Assembly: GCA_963082975.1 (NCBI GenBank)
Contig: OY720350.1
Span: 51,352,734-51,416,733, forward strand
Reading direction: 5' to 3'
Length of the DNA stretch: 64,000 bases
Origin: Labia minor
Taxonomy: Eukaryota; Arthropoda; Insecta; Dermaptera; Spongiphoridae
The notes beneath the pieces are model-generated. The model was not told where the DNA came from. It ran no database searches and saw nothing but the letters and a program-made list of their open reading frames with translations. Shown in pieces: positions 34,672 to 46,489 of the stretch. Position 1 is the stretch's first letter. The number at the start of each line of letters is the position of its first letter. Both the position numbers and the translations under genes were made by a program.

Positions 34672-35635
34672 ATTTTTTTTGTTTTCATATTTATATGTAA
34701 CTCATTACAAACGATTAAACAAAACGTTTGTAAAAACTAATTTTTAAGTCAATTTGAATCAATATTTATATTAAATAATATAATTTTTCGGGATTTTAAA
34801 ATTTAAAAATATATGAGGAACATGTAGATTCAATGAAAAAAAAAATTACAAATTAGATTAATCTTCATAAACACACATAGAAAAGTAATAGTTTAGCATA
34901 CTTTAAATTTGAATATATATATATATATATATATTATGTAATTTGAAATACAATATAAGAATAAAACTCTCATTTCTCTAGGAAACTTAAAGCTTCTTAT
35001 TCATTATATTTAGATTAAAAAAATGTATCTTGTTATTGTGACGATTTCTTCCAATTAAACAATATGACTTTCTCTTGTCTGTTTTGTCTTTGTAACTTAA
35101 GCAAAGCCTTATATGTTTTTGTTTAATTTTACCACTGTTGATATATTATCCTTTTGATAATACTAGGCTATTAATTTTTCCCTTTCCTTTTGCAACTCCT
35201 TTCTCTTATTGTTTTTATAAGGCATTGATACCAACTAAAGACGAAATTTAATACAAATCGGTTTGCTAAGTTTTTTTTTACCTTATCAGTGCCATTACTA
35301 CATAGTGACACTTTAATTTATTCAAATAAGTGAAAAATTAATTTACTTATTAGGGAAAATGTTTTTTTTTATTTAGATTAGGAAAATGTATCTTGTTATT
35401 GTGACGATATCAATATTAACCAATACTAAATAGTATATAAATATATCAAAATTAATATAAATAATTGCTTTAAATATATAATTTGTAAACAGTATAAAGC
35501 AAAAAATGATTTGTTTACTTGCTTTTTACATTAACTTTATTATTATTTTTATTTTGATTATTTTAACAACGACTAGGAATTCATTAGTCTGATGTTCAAG
35601 TTTTTTGAAACTGTCTGAATTTTATCAAACAATTT
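34672..35635. other. Non-genic sequence with a 42-base direct repeat
   Basis: TTTAGATTA(A/G)(A/G)AAAATGTATC with TTGTTATTGTGACGAT occurs at about 35004-35046 and again at about 35367-35408. The 320 bases between have no recognised feature. Confidence 0.45.
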
Positions 35636-36271
35636 TTACCGACCGACGATAGTAAGGGAGGTATTCACACTAAATTTCACATGTGGAGATTTTTACATAT
35701 CTCCACGAATCATGCATTTTCTTAACAGAAAAAAGTATTTTTAGCATGATGTCTGTCCGTCCGTCTGTCCGTCTGTCCGTCCGTATAGATGAGTACAGCC
35801 TGAACGGCTCAACGGATTTTGATGAAATTTGGTATATTTACTTAATGCATCAGTGGGATGAATTGATCAACTTTTGGTGCAAATCCGGAAACCGGAAGTG
35901 GTAGTATTAGCGATCGACGATAGGAAGGGAAGGATTATTTTCACACCAAATTTCACATGAGGAGATTTTTTACATATCTCCCCACGAATCATGCATTTTG
36001 TATTGGTTTTATCCTCGAGAAAAATCATCTTTATTAGTTTTTTCTTAATTTAAAATTATATGACGTCATCCAGCCATTCATGACGTCACAGCCTGGCCTT
36101 ACATATATATTATAAATAAAATAAAATTAAAAATATTTATGTTCTATGCCTATCTGTTTTTTATTGCATTAATAGATCGTATATTAAAATTATTTGAAAT
36201 TGTTTCTGTAGCTGGAAATTAATTTACTTCAAACCGTCGGTCGGTTTGGACCTGGCCACAGGTCAGCTTAT
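35636..36271 (+). mobile_element. HINE-B, full length
   Basis: Starts TTTACCGACCGACGATAG; ends CGTCGGTCGGT and hairpin GACCTGGCCACAGGTC. It includes both internal blocks, the minisatellite GTCCGTCCGTCTGTCCG (35755-35788) and two TGACGTCA sites (about 36061 and 36081). Confidence 0.8.
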
Positions 36272-36284
36272 TTATCTGTCTTTT

Positions 36285-36316
36285 TACCTACCGACGATAG
36301 TAAGGGAGGTATTTGA
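36285..36316 (+). mobile_element. HINE-B 5' stub
   Basis: TACCTACCGACGATAGTAAG and GGAGGTATTT repeat the family 5' end only 14 bases after the previous copy, as though a second unit had started in tandem and then been lost. Confidence 0.55.
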
Positions 36317-37342
36317 ATTTAGTTTTGGCGTTTGAACGCCGTATTGGTTAAACAAGAACATATTTTGAAAGTTTAATATATATATAATAATAATTTATTA
36401 TTTTTCCTGTATTCTTCTTTGTAAATAAAACTAGTATAAACTTGAATCTCAGAAATTAATTACCTGTTTACATTTAGTTTATTTTTTTCTCTGGAAAATA
36501 CGTATTATTATTATAAATTTTATATTTTTTTTCTTTTTTGCCATGAGTTTAGAATAAATAGCAAAATAACAAGGTCACAATTGTTTTATTTTTTTGGTTT
36601 CCAAATGGAAATCGCTCAACAAATGATTCAGTCAAGCCTGAAACAAATTTCTTTTCATTTTTTCTTTTCTTTGACTTATCAATGAATCATTAAATTGATG
36701 ACATTCACAATTATTTTATTTATGAATAAATTTTTTTTATTTATTTGTACAAACATTTTAACAATAAATGTTTATTTATCTTTTATATTTTAAATTTATA
36801 TTTAGCATATATTTTAGCATTGACTGATTAAATGACAAAATAAATATATATTTATTTTTTAAGTTAAAAAGTAATTAGAGAGAGTGCTGATAATTTCTTA
36901 ATTATATTTAGAAAATATGAGATTAAATATTCTTTTTTCTAATCAGATTTTGATAAAATTTGAAATATGAAACAAGAAAGAAAATTAGATTTATTATATA
37001 TTTTTGATTCGTGTAGGGTAATATTTTGGGAATGGGACTCAACTTAACATTGTCAATTTTTCATTACTGAAAATTACATTATCTTTCTTTCAAACATTAT
37101 TTCAAAATAGCCGATATAAATAACCAAAATTAATAATAATCCTAACACATTTAAAAAAAGCATACTTTACCAAATTGTTAATCTTAACATTTTTTAAATA
37201 AAAAAGTAAAAATATTAATTAAAAATTAAATATAAATGAAAATATATAAAAAAAATGATTTCAATTAATCTCTTAAATACCTGGAAGTAGTTTTAATTAA
37301 CATTACATACAACTTATTAAAGCTTTGATGGTTGTTTTTATT
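36317..37342. other. Non-genic AT-rich sequence
   Basis: Nothing recognised. Confidence 0.5.
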
Positions 37343-37676
37343 TATAACGGAATTTTGTAATTAAAACCACATATTGATATTTGTTATTGTAAATTTATTC
37401 AAAAAATACAAAAATATACACAACGTTTCGATTGCTACTTCTGCAATCGTTATCAAGCGACTGCACTGTTCGAGTGTCCAGTGACGAGTGACGAATGATA
37501 CTTAATATAAGACCTAGATCACCAACCAGATGGCGCTCGGAACATGCTTACAGATTCAAAATTACCTAGGTCTTATATTAAGTATCATTCGTCACGTTGT
37601 GTATATTTTTGTATTTTTTGAATAAATTTACAATAACAAATATCAATATGTGGTTTTATTTACAAAATTCCGTTAT
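37343..37676. mobile_element. Penelope-like foldback element
   Basis: Outer arms of about 80 bases (TAACGGAATTTTGTAATTAA through ACAAAAATATACACAACG, and the complement ending ATTCCGTTATA) and inner arms GTGACGAATGATACTTAATA / complement form a long inverted repeat. The left arm keeps an extra 60 bases that, read on the minus strand, are CTTGATAACGATTGCAG and GTAGCAATCGAAACGTTG, close to the hammerhead-ribozyme core and CGAAACGTTG typical of Penelope-like terminal repeats. No reverse transcriptase is present. Confidence 0.5.
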
Positions 37677-38545
37677 ATTACATACAACTGTTAAATAGTA
37701 TGAATAAATAGCAGGGAGATTCAGAACCAGATCATTTTAGTATAATGTAACACGTTTAGTTTTATTTAATATGAAGTTATTAATAGTTGAAGTATTAAAA
37801 TAAATATAATTTTTATTTCAATTTCAAAAATTAGTTGAAAATTTACAAAACTCAATTACATGTCAAAGTTATAATTATATTTTCAATAATTTATTCTTAA
37901 ACATTATTTACATGAAATCATACCAGAAATAATAAATAAAATATTTGTCTTAGTCAAGGTGATAGTAATTTATGATTTCATTTAAAAATTAATTACTCAA
38001 TTATTATAAGGTTATAACGTCATCATTGAAATAACGATTTGGATTAAATGATTTGTAATTTTAATGATTAAATGTGACAATTTCTATTTAATAACAGGGA
38101 AGTATGGGAATAGTAATAAATTCATTGATTGGATTATTTATTTGTAAGCTCCCGATGGAAGCAGAGAAAGACGCTTCTTTTTCTTAAGTTCAAGTTCTAT
38201 TGTCTAGGATGCTGAAGACCAACCAAGCGGAAAAGACAAGGCTGTTGAACACCAAGGACACCAATCGGATGACCAGAAAGAAATTCATTATTTTTAGAAT
38301 ATACTTTCTGGACATAAATAAATCCTAAAGATAAAAATAAAAATTGTAGATTATGATATAATCTGATATTTGAATCGTTTTAATAAATAAATAATCACAG
38401 ATCTTAAATAAATTTTTCAATGAATTTAAAAATAATTAAATAAGTTTAGTCGACATCCTAGGGGGGAGTATTATTATTTATCTATATAAAAATGAATTAT
38501 AATGATCCATGTAATGATTTTTGTATTTTTTTATTTTTATCCTTT
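37677..38545. other. Non-genic sequence
   Basis: AT-rich; 38150-38285 is more balanced (GATGCTGAAGACCAACCAAG, CCAATCGGATGACCAGAAAG) but has no open exon with splice sites. Confidence 0.4.
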
Positions 38546-39151
38546 TTACTATCTCGCCAGAGATAGTATTGCGATCACGAAAATTTTCGATGTTGAGATT
38601 TTGATGTTTTTATACGTTTTGAAGGTTCCTGAATCATTTTCACTAAGGTTGAGAAAAATGTCTGTGTGTGTGTGTATGTATATAGGCAAGATTACGCAAA
38701 AACGGTTTGAGCTAGAATGATGAAATTTGGTACATGGACATTATTCAAAATTCATAGTTTTCTATCAACTTTTGAGAAATGTAACTCAACCGGAAGAGGG
38801 TCTTTACCTACAAAGTTTTGATTTTTTTTCTTCTAAAGTGACCGTAAAAATAAAGATATATGTTTGATAATTTTTCACATGATTAATAATTGTATAAAAC
38901 TGCTATATATAGAATTTCAGCTTGATTGAATCGCTGAAAGTACCAGAATTAATTTTTTAACATGTTGACTGGCAATCACGCGCAAGCACGTTACGTGGTG
39001 CCATATACAAAGAGCCAAACATGCTCTGATTTAATAAATATTATTTATTAATTTTAATTTATAATTTATAATTAATTTAATTTAATTTAAATATAATATA
39101 TTATGTTATTTAATCCAATTCAAATTGGGAGAAAGTCAAGTGAAGACTCCA
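38546..39151 (+). mobile_element. HINE-A with intact 5' end and decayed 3' hairpin
   Basis: Starts ACTATCTCGCCAGAGATAGT, showing the extra 5' palindrome, then ATTGCGATCACGAAAATTTT. The 3' end reads GGGAGAAAGTCAAGTGAAGA and CTCC, so the terminal hairpin has lost pairing. Confidence 0.75.
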
Positions 39152-40438
39152 AATTTTTCTAAATATTAAACTCTTAATTATTAATTACTTTTACTATTAA
39201 GATTTTTAGAATTAATACAATAAATAAATATAATTATTTCTATTTATTGGAAAGGATTTTAGAAGTTATAATTAAGAGTTTATTTTATAAACTATTTAAT
39301 TATTTTCATTGTTTATAATATTTGATGGTATTATATATAATTATGAAGAGAAGGGTTGTTACCTCTTTGGGAGAAACATTTGAATTTTTATTATTTTAAA
39401 TAAAATTTCAATTAATTAAACGTTAGAATGCTCACCCACAAATACATACAGATATAATAATAAAAATGTCAAAATAGATTCTTGAACTTTTAAAACATTA
39501 AACACGGTTTTCTATCATTGCAATATTTTATTTTGCAAATAGTACTCAAAGAGTAAAAAAAATATTTTTTCTTTATTTAATATTTTTATTCATTTTACTG
39601 TAAAAAGCATAAATTCTTTGGTAGATTATTTGCTCATATTTACATAAATATCATTTTTATACTTTTCCTAAAGAATATTGATCTCATAAACCAACTTTAT
39701 AGTCTATTAAACGCGTTTTATATGGTCTATTTATTTATTTATTATTATTATTATTATTATTCTTTTTTGAAAACAAGGTGCTTAAAATAATTATGCTTGT
39801 ATATCATTTTTAACAGTGATATATAGTTGAAAATAATATATATATATAATATATATATATATATCTTATTACGTATAAACATTATTCCTTGAAATATTTT
39901 ACAAAACATGAATATTTTGTAATTATCACCATTTTTTTCTGAAATAATTGGTTTAAAGTTTAAACATTAAAATTGTTTTTTTTTCTGTATGAGTAAACTA
40001 TTTAATTATCTTTAAAATAAGGACAAGTAATGATGAAAACGAACCTTGGTATGCTTATGGGAATAAAAATCGTATTCCCTCTTCCCTTCCTCCTTTAGTC
40101 AAACTCTCTCAGTATCTCTCTCTTTCAGTTTCTTTAAAGTCAAAATTCTCTCTAAATTCTGACATTTAAGCAAAACATATCTACCTGTCTTTGGTAATTA
40201 TAATTTTACAAATAAATGTGAATATATGTAAATAAATTCCGATTAGATGAAACCTTTAATCAAAATGTTTTCTTTCACTTGAAAAGAATTTAAAAATATT
40301 TAGGAAAAGTTGATGCCGAAATATAAATAAATATGCAGAAATGTACCAATTATTTTTTTATGATGGAGAGTGAGTGGAAGCTAAAAATTTTGTATAAGTA
40401 CTACAAAATTCAATTTTGTTTCTTGTTTATATATATAT
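39152..40438. other. Non-genic AT-rich sequence
   Basis: (TTA)n near 39735-39765 and (TA)n near 39835-39865. A pyrimidine-rich patch CCCTCTTCCCTTCCTCC at about 40077. No gene. Confidence 0.5.
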
Positions 40439-40454
40439 ACTAGCTGCTCAGAGC

Positions 40455-40505
40455 GCCTTCGGCGCTCTTCACACCTAGACGGGGGCTCCGCCCCCTGTAC
40501 CCCCG
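40455..40505 (-). other. Paired GC hairpins at the LINE RNA 3' end
   Basis: On the minus strand GGGGGCGGAGCCCCC (6-bp stem, GGA loop) is followed by GAGCGCCGAAGGCGCTC (7-bp stem, GAA loop), about 20 bases before the end of the element. Both stems are perfect here. They recur in the other LINE tails of the window, which suggests a signal recognised by the reverse transcriptase. Confidence 0.6.
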
Positions 40506-40904
40506 AGTTGTACATAGTATTTGGTGGTTGAAAGTATTAAAAGGTTTTCATCCATTTTGTTTCAATCAGTATATTACATAAAACATTCATTTCTTTTTGT
40601 GTTCTTATTTAAAAAATATATTTTAATTTAATCACTATATTAATTATATATATTATTATTGTATATGTTATATCTATCTACCTATGTGGCTCAAAGATAC
40701 TCTAAAGTTCTTAGCCGCAACAACCACATTTCTCCAAGTGTCCCTATCCTGAGCCCTTATTCCATCTCTCTTACGTCCCTTCCTACGCGTCATTGGTTTT
40801 CCAAGCGGACGTTTTCCAATCGGTCTTCCCACCAATATCTTTTTCCTCTCCCATTCTTGCCACGTGCCCTGCCTATCGCAGCTTTTTCCCTTTTATAACC
40901 CTAA

Positions 40905-41087
40905 CTATTTCTGAAGATGCAGAGAGGCCATGCAATTTCTTGTTATACAGTCTCCCTCATACCCGGTGACCTCATCTTTCTTTGGCCAATAAATGCAGGG
41001 AAGAATCCTATTCTCAAATACTCTGAATCTACTCTCATCTCCAAGGGTCATAGACCATGCCTCCCACCCATATAATGCAACAGGCAA
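40905..41087 (-). pseudogene. LINE reverse transcriptase C-terminal fragment
   Basis: The frame MPVALYGWEAWSMTLGDESR, FRVFENRILPCIYWPKKDEV, then CITRNCMASLHLQK matches the 'LYGxExW...RLRVFENRxLR' region that follows the RT domain in RTE/Jockey-type elements. The frame is lost before and after it. Confidence 0.7.
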
Positions 41088-41650
41088 AATAATCTTTTTA
41101 TATATTCCCTTTGATAATAATTTTGAAGAGATAAGCCTCTTTATTGCAGATAACAGGCGTTTCCCGATTGCAACCCCGATTTAAATTCTTCTCAAATATT
41201 ATTATCCTTCGTGATTACATTCAATTTTTCTACATATTCAAATTCTACATTTTGTATCTTAAGATTTTGTATGTTAATACTCTTCCTCTTTGTTACTAAA
41301 TATTTTTTCTTATCACTATTAATTTCAAACCTCCATTAAATTTTCCTCGCTATCTGTAATTGCAATTGCCGAATCTCCTATTATATTTAAGTCGTCTGAG
41401 TAACCTAATATTTTACAATTGATTTCCGCATCTTATTCTTTCTTTACTACCTTCAAGAGAAATTTGAAGATTGAAAATTTGAAAAAGTTTATCCGGATCT
41501 ATTGAGTTATGCGTATGTTTTACTAAAGTCTACAAATAATTAGTGAACAGAAATATTGAATTCGCGGTTTTGTTCCTAATATCTGTCATAATTTAAATAT
41601 CTTAATTAATGTTGGTCAATTTGGCCTGAACCCGCAATGATATCTCCTAA

Positions 41651-42559
41651 TATTTCCTCCGCCTATAGTTTATAAGTATTGTATATGTTATAATAGAGTA
41701 TAATATTTCTTGATCATTACATTTTGGTATTTTATTTTCATTGCTAGATTATTATTGAATATTTTTAATTATAATGAAACTTGAGAAAATGCAAAAATAG
41801 AGACTTGAGACAATTTATAAAAATTAACGGTATAAAACTATAGATAAATGACCAATATATACATTCATTAATAGTATTAATTTAAATTAATTGATTTATT
41901 TGTTTTTTTTATTATTAAGTTCATTTATTAATTTTTTTAGATCATAGTTATTTTCCTTAAAATAAACTTAAATTCTGTGGTGCTAGGGGATTTGAAAATT
42001 ATTCGTCGCAATATGAAGATTTCGCTTACAGTTTCTGTCATGTCCGACCTCCATCCAACAGTTATTTTCTGTTAAGTTTTTTGCTTCTCTTAATCATGTG
42101 ATCTATATATTTAATTTTTTTTGATTCATTATAATAAAATTTAAACAAATAAAAATTTTTACTTTGTTAATTTATATAAATTTCAATATAAACTGATTGT
42201 GAGTGATACGCTTAGCCAATACTCTGAATATTTTGTGTACAAAAATATTGAATGTTCTTAGCGAGATTTGATATAATGTTGTACGATTTGTCCTAAATCT
42301 GAATTAGAAGAAAATTATAAATTGCCTCCTCTTCCAGCCCAATTCATTTACCCACCCATGTTGCATATGGCATCTAAATTTCTTAAAACTCCGTTTTTTT
42401 AATTTAAAATAGAAGGAGAGAAAGAGTTTTAAATTATATTCGAATAGTCTATATATTCTATATATCAGTATTTTTTTTCTGAATTTAATAGCAAGTTGAT
42501 TTTAAAAATTTTCCATTCTTAATGCATATGATTGATTACATGTGTTAAAATTTAAAAAA
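41651..42559. other. Non-genic AT-rich sequence
   Basis: Nothing recognised. Confidence 0.45.
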
Positions 42560-43569
42560 ATTCAAATATTCTAATTTTTATTTTTATATACAATTTAATA
42601 TTATTTTTTATTAATATCATATCAAAAAAAAGAGAATTTATTAAAATTAAAAATAAAAAAAGAAGCCTATTAATAAAAAATTGAATGGTGATTTAAATAT
42701 TTTATTAAATTAATTAAAATGAGACCTTTTAGAATAAATTATTTAATTGAAATGATATTTAAATATAAGAATTTTAAAAAATATTATATTCTTTGTTTGG
42801 CAATTGTTATTTAATTATGTGCAACATGATTCGACTTGCACAGAGCATCGTTATTTTTTATTAATATCACATAATAAAAATGAATCTTTTAAACATAATA
42901 AATAAAAAAGACATTTTAATAAATTTAAAAAATATACCCAATTTAAAAATGTCAAAAATTTAAAACAACTTTATATCATCATATTTTAATTTTTATATAA
43001 TATATATATATATATATATATAGTTAATTAATAATAGAGTAATTAAATTAAAATAAAAAACAAAGATAATATAATTCAGTCATTTTAATTCAGGTTAAAT
43101 AATATTTTTTTTTATTATTCAATGATAAAATTTATATATTATTATATATATATTATAGAAAAGAAGAAATATTCAATTAAATAAAAAATAATTTAAGATA
43201 AAAATATGATCTAATAAATATTTTAATTAAATTGAGAACTTTTAGAATAAATTATTTAATTGAATTGATATTTGTATATTAGAATTTAAAATAAAAAGGG
43301 AAATATTATAATAATTCTTCGATTGGGAATCTCTATGATAATTCATTGTTTGAAATGATTCCGCTAGGCCGACAGTGAGCCGCGAGCTGCTCTTGAATGA
43401 ACAACACGGAGAATTATATAAACTTTAAAAAATTAATTTCTGCGGTTATTGATAAGATATTAATAAAATTTATAGCCTATGTTACTCTAGAGGTATATAA
43501 GAATATTGTGATGTAATTTCAAAGAAATCGGTTCAGCCAATTCTGAGTCTATAAAATAGTAATTTTCCG

Positions 43570-43604
<35 letters not shown>

Positions 43605-43715
43605 GTGAAAAATTCTAAAGTCACTTTTGGATTCTAGAGGTCATGAAACGCGAAGATATGCAAAAATTTTTAAATTCTGAGCAATGTGCAGACAAAAACC
43701 TTTTTTTATATATAT
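42560..43715 (+). repeat. Dispersed repeat R5, copy 1, with retroelement-like 3' tail
   Basis: Shares with 46490-47035: TTTTTTATTAATATCACAT and GAATCTTTTAAACATAATAA, AGAAAAGAAGAAATATTCAA, then GATTCTAGAGGTCATGAAAC and GCGAAGATATGCAAAAA, ending in CAGACAAAAA and a TA-rich tail. GAAATCGGTTCAGCCAATTC and a GACA microsatellite precede the tail. The tail layout suggests an RTE-type or SINE 3' end. Confidence 0.5.
43569..43604 (+). repeat. GACA microsatellite
   Basis: About eight perfect copies of GACA in a row directly after TTTTCCG and before GTGAAAAATTC, at the usual place in arthropod retroelement tails. Confidence 0.85.
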
Positions 43716-43747
43716 AGATATATATATATATATATATATATATATTA

Positions 43748-44266
43748 CGGCATGGTCAAAATAATAATAATACAATTTTTAAGCAAAGTTTATTTATTCA
43801 AGTTTGCATTCAAGAGTTCCAGAAATTCGACAAGAATGGAACGTGATGCAACAATAAACTCTGATAGGTATTGCCAAACATTGCGAAACCTAAGAAGGGC
43901 AATTCAAAACAAGCGAAGAGGGAAACAGCTCAAAAGTGTTGTTTTTGCATGACAATGCGCGACCTCACACGGCAACACCGTAACCGAACTTTTCTTAATT
44001 TTTCGCAAATTTCACGTACTTTATTGTTCGAAATTGTTTCTCAAAAGTTAGGCTACCATAAGTTTTGTACCAGGTGGGTACCACACTCAGGCGGCGGATT
44101 TCTATGAGGAAGGAATTTCGAAGCTCGTTCATCGCTACGATAAATGTCTTAACTTTTTTGGTGATTATGTAGAAAAATAATATTTTAGTTGCTCTTTAAA
44201 AAAACATTTTCCTGTACTAGTTTTGTCTTAATTTCAAAACGTAACCTACTTTGTGAATTGCCCTCG
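43748..44266 (+). mobile_element. mariner relic with scrambled transposase segments
   Basis: The right end reads GTGAATTGCCCTCG and then TA; the left end after TTA (CGGCATGGTC) is less certain. Transposase pieces on the plus strand: ERDATINSDRYCQTLRNLRR, AIQNKRRGKQL and, one frame away, HDNARPHTATP; then EIVSQKLGYHKFCTRWVPH, which normally lies upstream of those; then ADFYEEGISKLVHRYDKCLN and FFGDYVEK with stop. The order is not that of an intact gene. Confidence 0.7.
43836..44190 (+). pseudogene. mariner transposase debris
   Basis: Central catalytic motif HDNARPHT (second aspartate) follows a one-base deletion in the run GTTGTTTTTGCATGAC. The C-terminal block ends FFGDYVEK then TAA at about 44170. 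The first and third catalytic aspartate segments are missing. Confidence 0.7.
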
Positions 44267-44269
44267 TAC

Positions 44270-45931
44270 TTTATTTCATTTGAATACTTGATAGAAAAAT
44301 AACAAATGTTCAGAGCGAATTTGAAAGAGTCATTATATATAACAGCTCATCTCATTCAAGGTTTATTTTATCCCCATTATAAGTTTTATATGGACCTTGT
44401 GTAGACAATAATAGAATATGTATCATAGAATTATCAAACTAAGGACATCCAATTATATTTTATTTAAAACATGATAACTTTTCATTTTATCTAAAAAATA
44501 TTCATGTTTATTGAAGTATTTATATGTATATGTATTTACATATTTATTAAAAAGAGTTGAATTTTATAATCATAGTTTCTACATTTTTAAATAAAAGTAT
44601 ATTTTCTTAAATAATTCAAAATATACTTATTATTATTATTTGATAAGGTGAATATTATAATAGCTTAATAATAATTACAACATTCATTAAAAATTAGGGA
44701 TTTCTTCTTCTTCTTCCTTTTAATCGTATTATATATACTAAAATTATTTATTTGACTATAATTAAAAAAAATATCTATCTACTTATATATATCTTGACTG
44801 AAATAAAAAATAGACTAAAAAGACATTTTATATTTATCCAATGAGCCGTTACTCACATCTAACTTACGAAATTTTTAATTATCATCATTCAATACTAATA
44901 TTACAATTCATAAATTTAAAAGAAAATTTATACTATTATTCAAAAAGATATTAATAAAATTATTAATAAAAAAAAAATCGAATCGGTGAAGCATACTAAA
45001 TAAATGACTAATAATAAGTCGAATTGTAGAATATTGCCAACGAATCCGGTAACATTAAAAATCTGTTGAAACGTTTTATAATATTGAATTTCAAAGGTCA
45101 TTCTATTATTTATTATATTTATTAGATCACTTCAGTAAATTTTTTTTTGGCGAAATATAATATACGTATAATATATATATATATATATCAAATAAATATA
45201 TTAAATCAGATATTTATTTATTTAAAAGATATACAATCTAGTTTTACGTTTTTTTCTAACTTAGAGAAATCAAATTTAAGTTTTTATTTTAATTTAATTA
45301 ATTTTTTTGATTCGTTGTCTATTATGTTAGCTGTACTATAAGTGGTTATTATTTTACCATTCATAATTATTCACTATAATTATTCGATAGGTAGTCAATA
45401 ATAATAGACCAAAAAAAAATTTTTTACATTGATAAATAAATAAATAAATTAAAAATGATTAAATTTTTAATATAATCTAATTAATAAAATATTTATCTAT
45501 ATATTAAATATATATCTTCTAGCTCATTATCAATAATCTAATGTAAATCGAAAATAATAATAGATACAGTTTTTGGTAATATAATAAATTAGAATTAAGT
45601 CTTTATAGGTCAAAGAGGTCGATTTTACCACAATATAATTTTTATTAAAATCAAATAAAAAAATATCTACTCCTTATCTAAAAAAATATTTTATTATATT
45701 TAATTTAATCATTATCAGGTTTAATTATCAAATAATAAATAAGTAAAGAACATTTTGAGCTTATTATTGAAATATTGCGATTCAAATTTTATTTTAAAGA
45801 AATATTATTTTTAGAAATGAGCATTAGATGGCAGCACTAATTCTTATTGAACATTAACATTAAATTGAAATAGTTTTTGTTTAATATTTTTTTTTATATA
45901 AATTTTGTACCATCATATACGTATATATTAT
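44270..45931. other. Non-genic AT-rich sequence
   Basis: Only (TA)n and (ATT)n tracts, e.g. 45165-45190. No gene recognised. Confidence 0.5.
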
Positions 45932-46288
45932 ACTAGCTACTCAGAGCGCCTTCGGCGCTCTTCATACCTAGACGGGGGCTCCGCCCCTGTACCCCCGAGT
46001 GGTACATAGTATTTGGTTGAAAGTAGTAAAAGGTTTACATCCATTTTGTTTCAATCAGTATATAACATAAAACATTCATTTCTTTTTGTGTTCTTATTTA
46101 AAATATATTTTAATTTAATCAGTAAATTAATTATATATATTATTATTGTATATGTTATATCTATCTATCTATGTGGCTCAAAGATACTCGAAAGTTCTTG
46201 GCCGCAACAACCACATTTCTCCAAGTGTCCCTATCCTGAGCCCTTGTTCCATCTCTCTTACGTCCCTTCCTATGCGTCCTTGGTCTTA
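45932..46288 (-). mobile_element. LINE 3' end, 5'-truncated
   Basis: Close match to 40439-40800: TAGCTACTCAGAGCGCCTTC, hairpins, the untranslated region, and (minus strand) AQDRDTWRNVVVAAKNFRVS-type C-terminus. It stops abruptly at about 46288, where HINE-A sequence begins. Confidence 0.7.
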
Positions 46289-46489
46289 AGAATTAATTTT
46301 TTAACACTGCAAATCTCAGGCGCCAAAACGTGACGTGGTGCCATCAACAAAGAGCCAAACATGCGCTGGTTTAATAAATATTATCCATTAATTTTAATTT
46401 ATAATTTAATTAATTTAATTTAATTTAAATTAATATATGTTATTTAATCCAATTCAAATTTGCGAGATAGTCAAATGGAGAGACTCCAC
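46289..46489 (+). mobile_element. HINE-A 3' fragment
   Basis: Begins at AGAATTAATTTTTTAACACT and runs to GCGAGATAGTCAAATGGAGA and GACTCC. The 5' two-thirds is missing; the breakpoint is shared with the LINE fragment. Confidence 0.7.

Larger units (their letters stand above)
40439..41650 (-). mobile_element. RTE-like LINE, 5'-truncated, with reverse transcriptase remnants
   Basis: Minus-strand order: RT catalytic stretch LGYSDDLNIIGDS (about 41400-41360; YSDD in place of YADD), NIQNLKIQNVEFEYVEKL, then LYGWEAWSMTLGDESRFRVF and ENRILPCIY, then KGRKRDGIRAQDRDTWRN, AAKNFRVSLSHIGR and TAG (40676-40674), followed by a 3' untranslated region ending in two GC hairpins and TAGTATATATAT. Several frameshifts and stops. 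The C-terminal pattern is that of RTE/Jockey-type elements. Confidence 0.75.

Noticed and set aside
37343-37676. CRISPR-like or satellite palindrome
   Set aside because: A single inverted repeat with no repeat-spacer periodicity; Penelope-like signature fits better.
40659-40898. 79-codon plus-strand frame
   Set aside because: Antisense shadow of the LINE reverse-transcriptase C-terminus.
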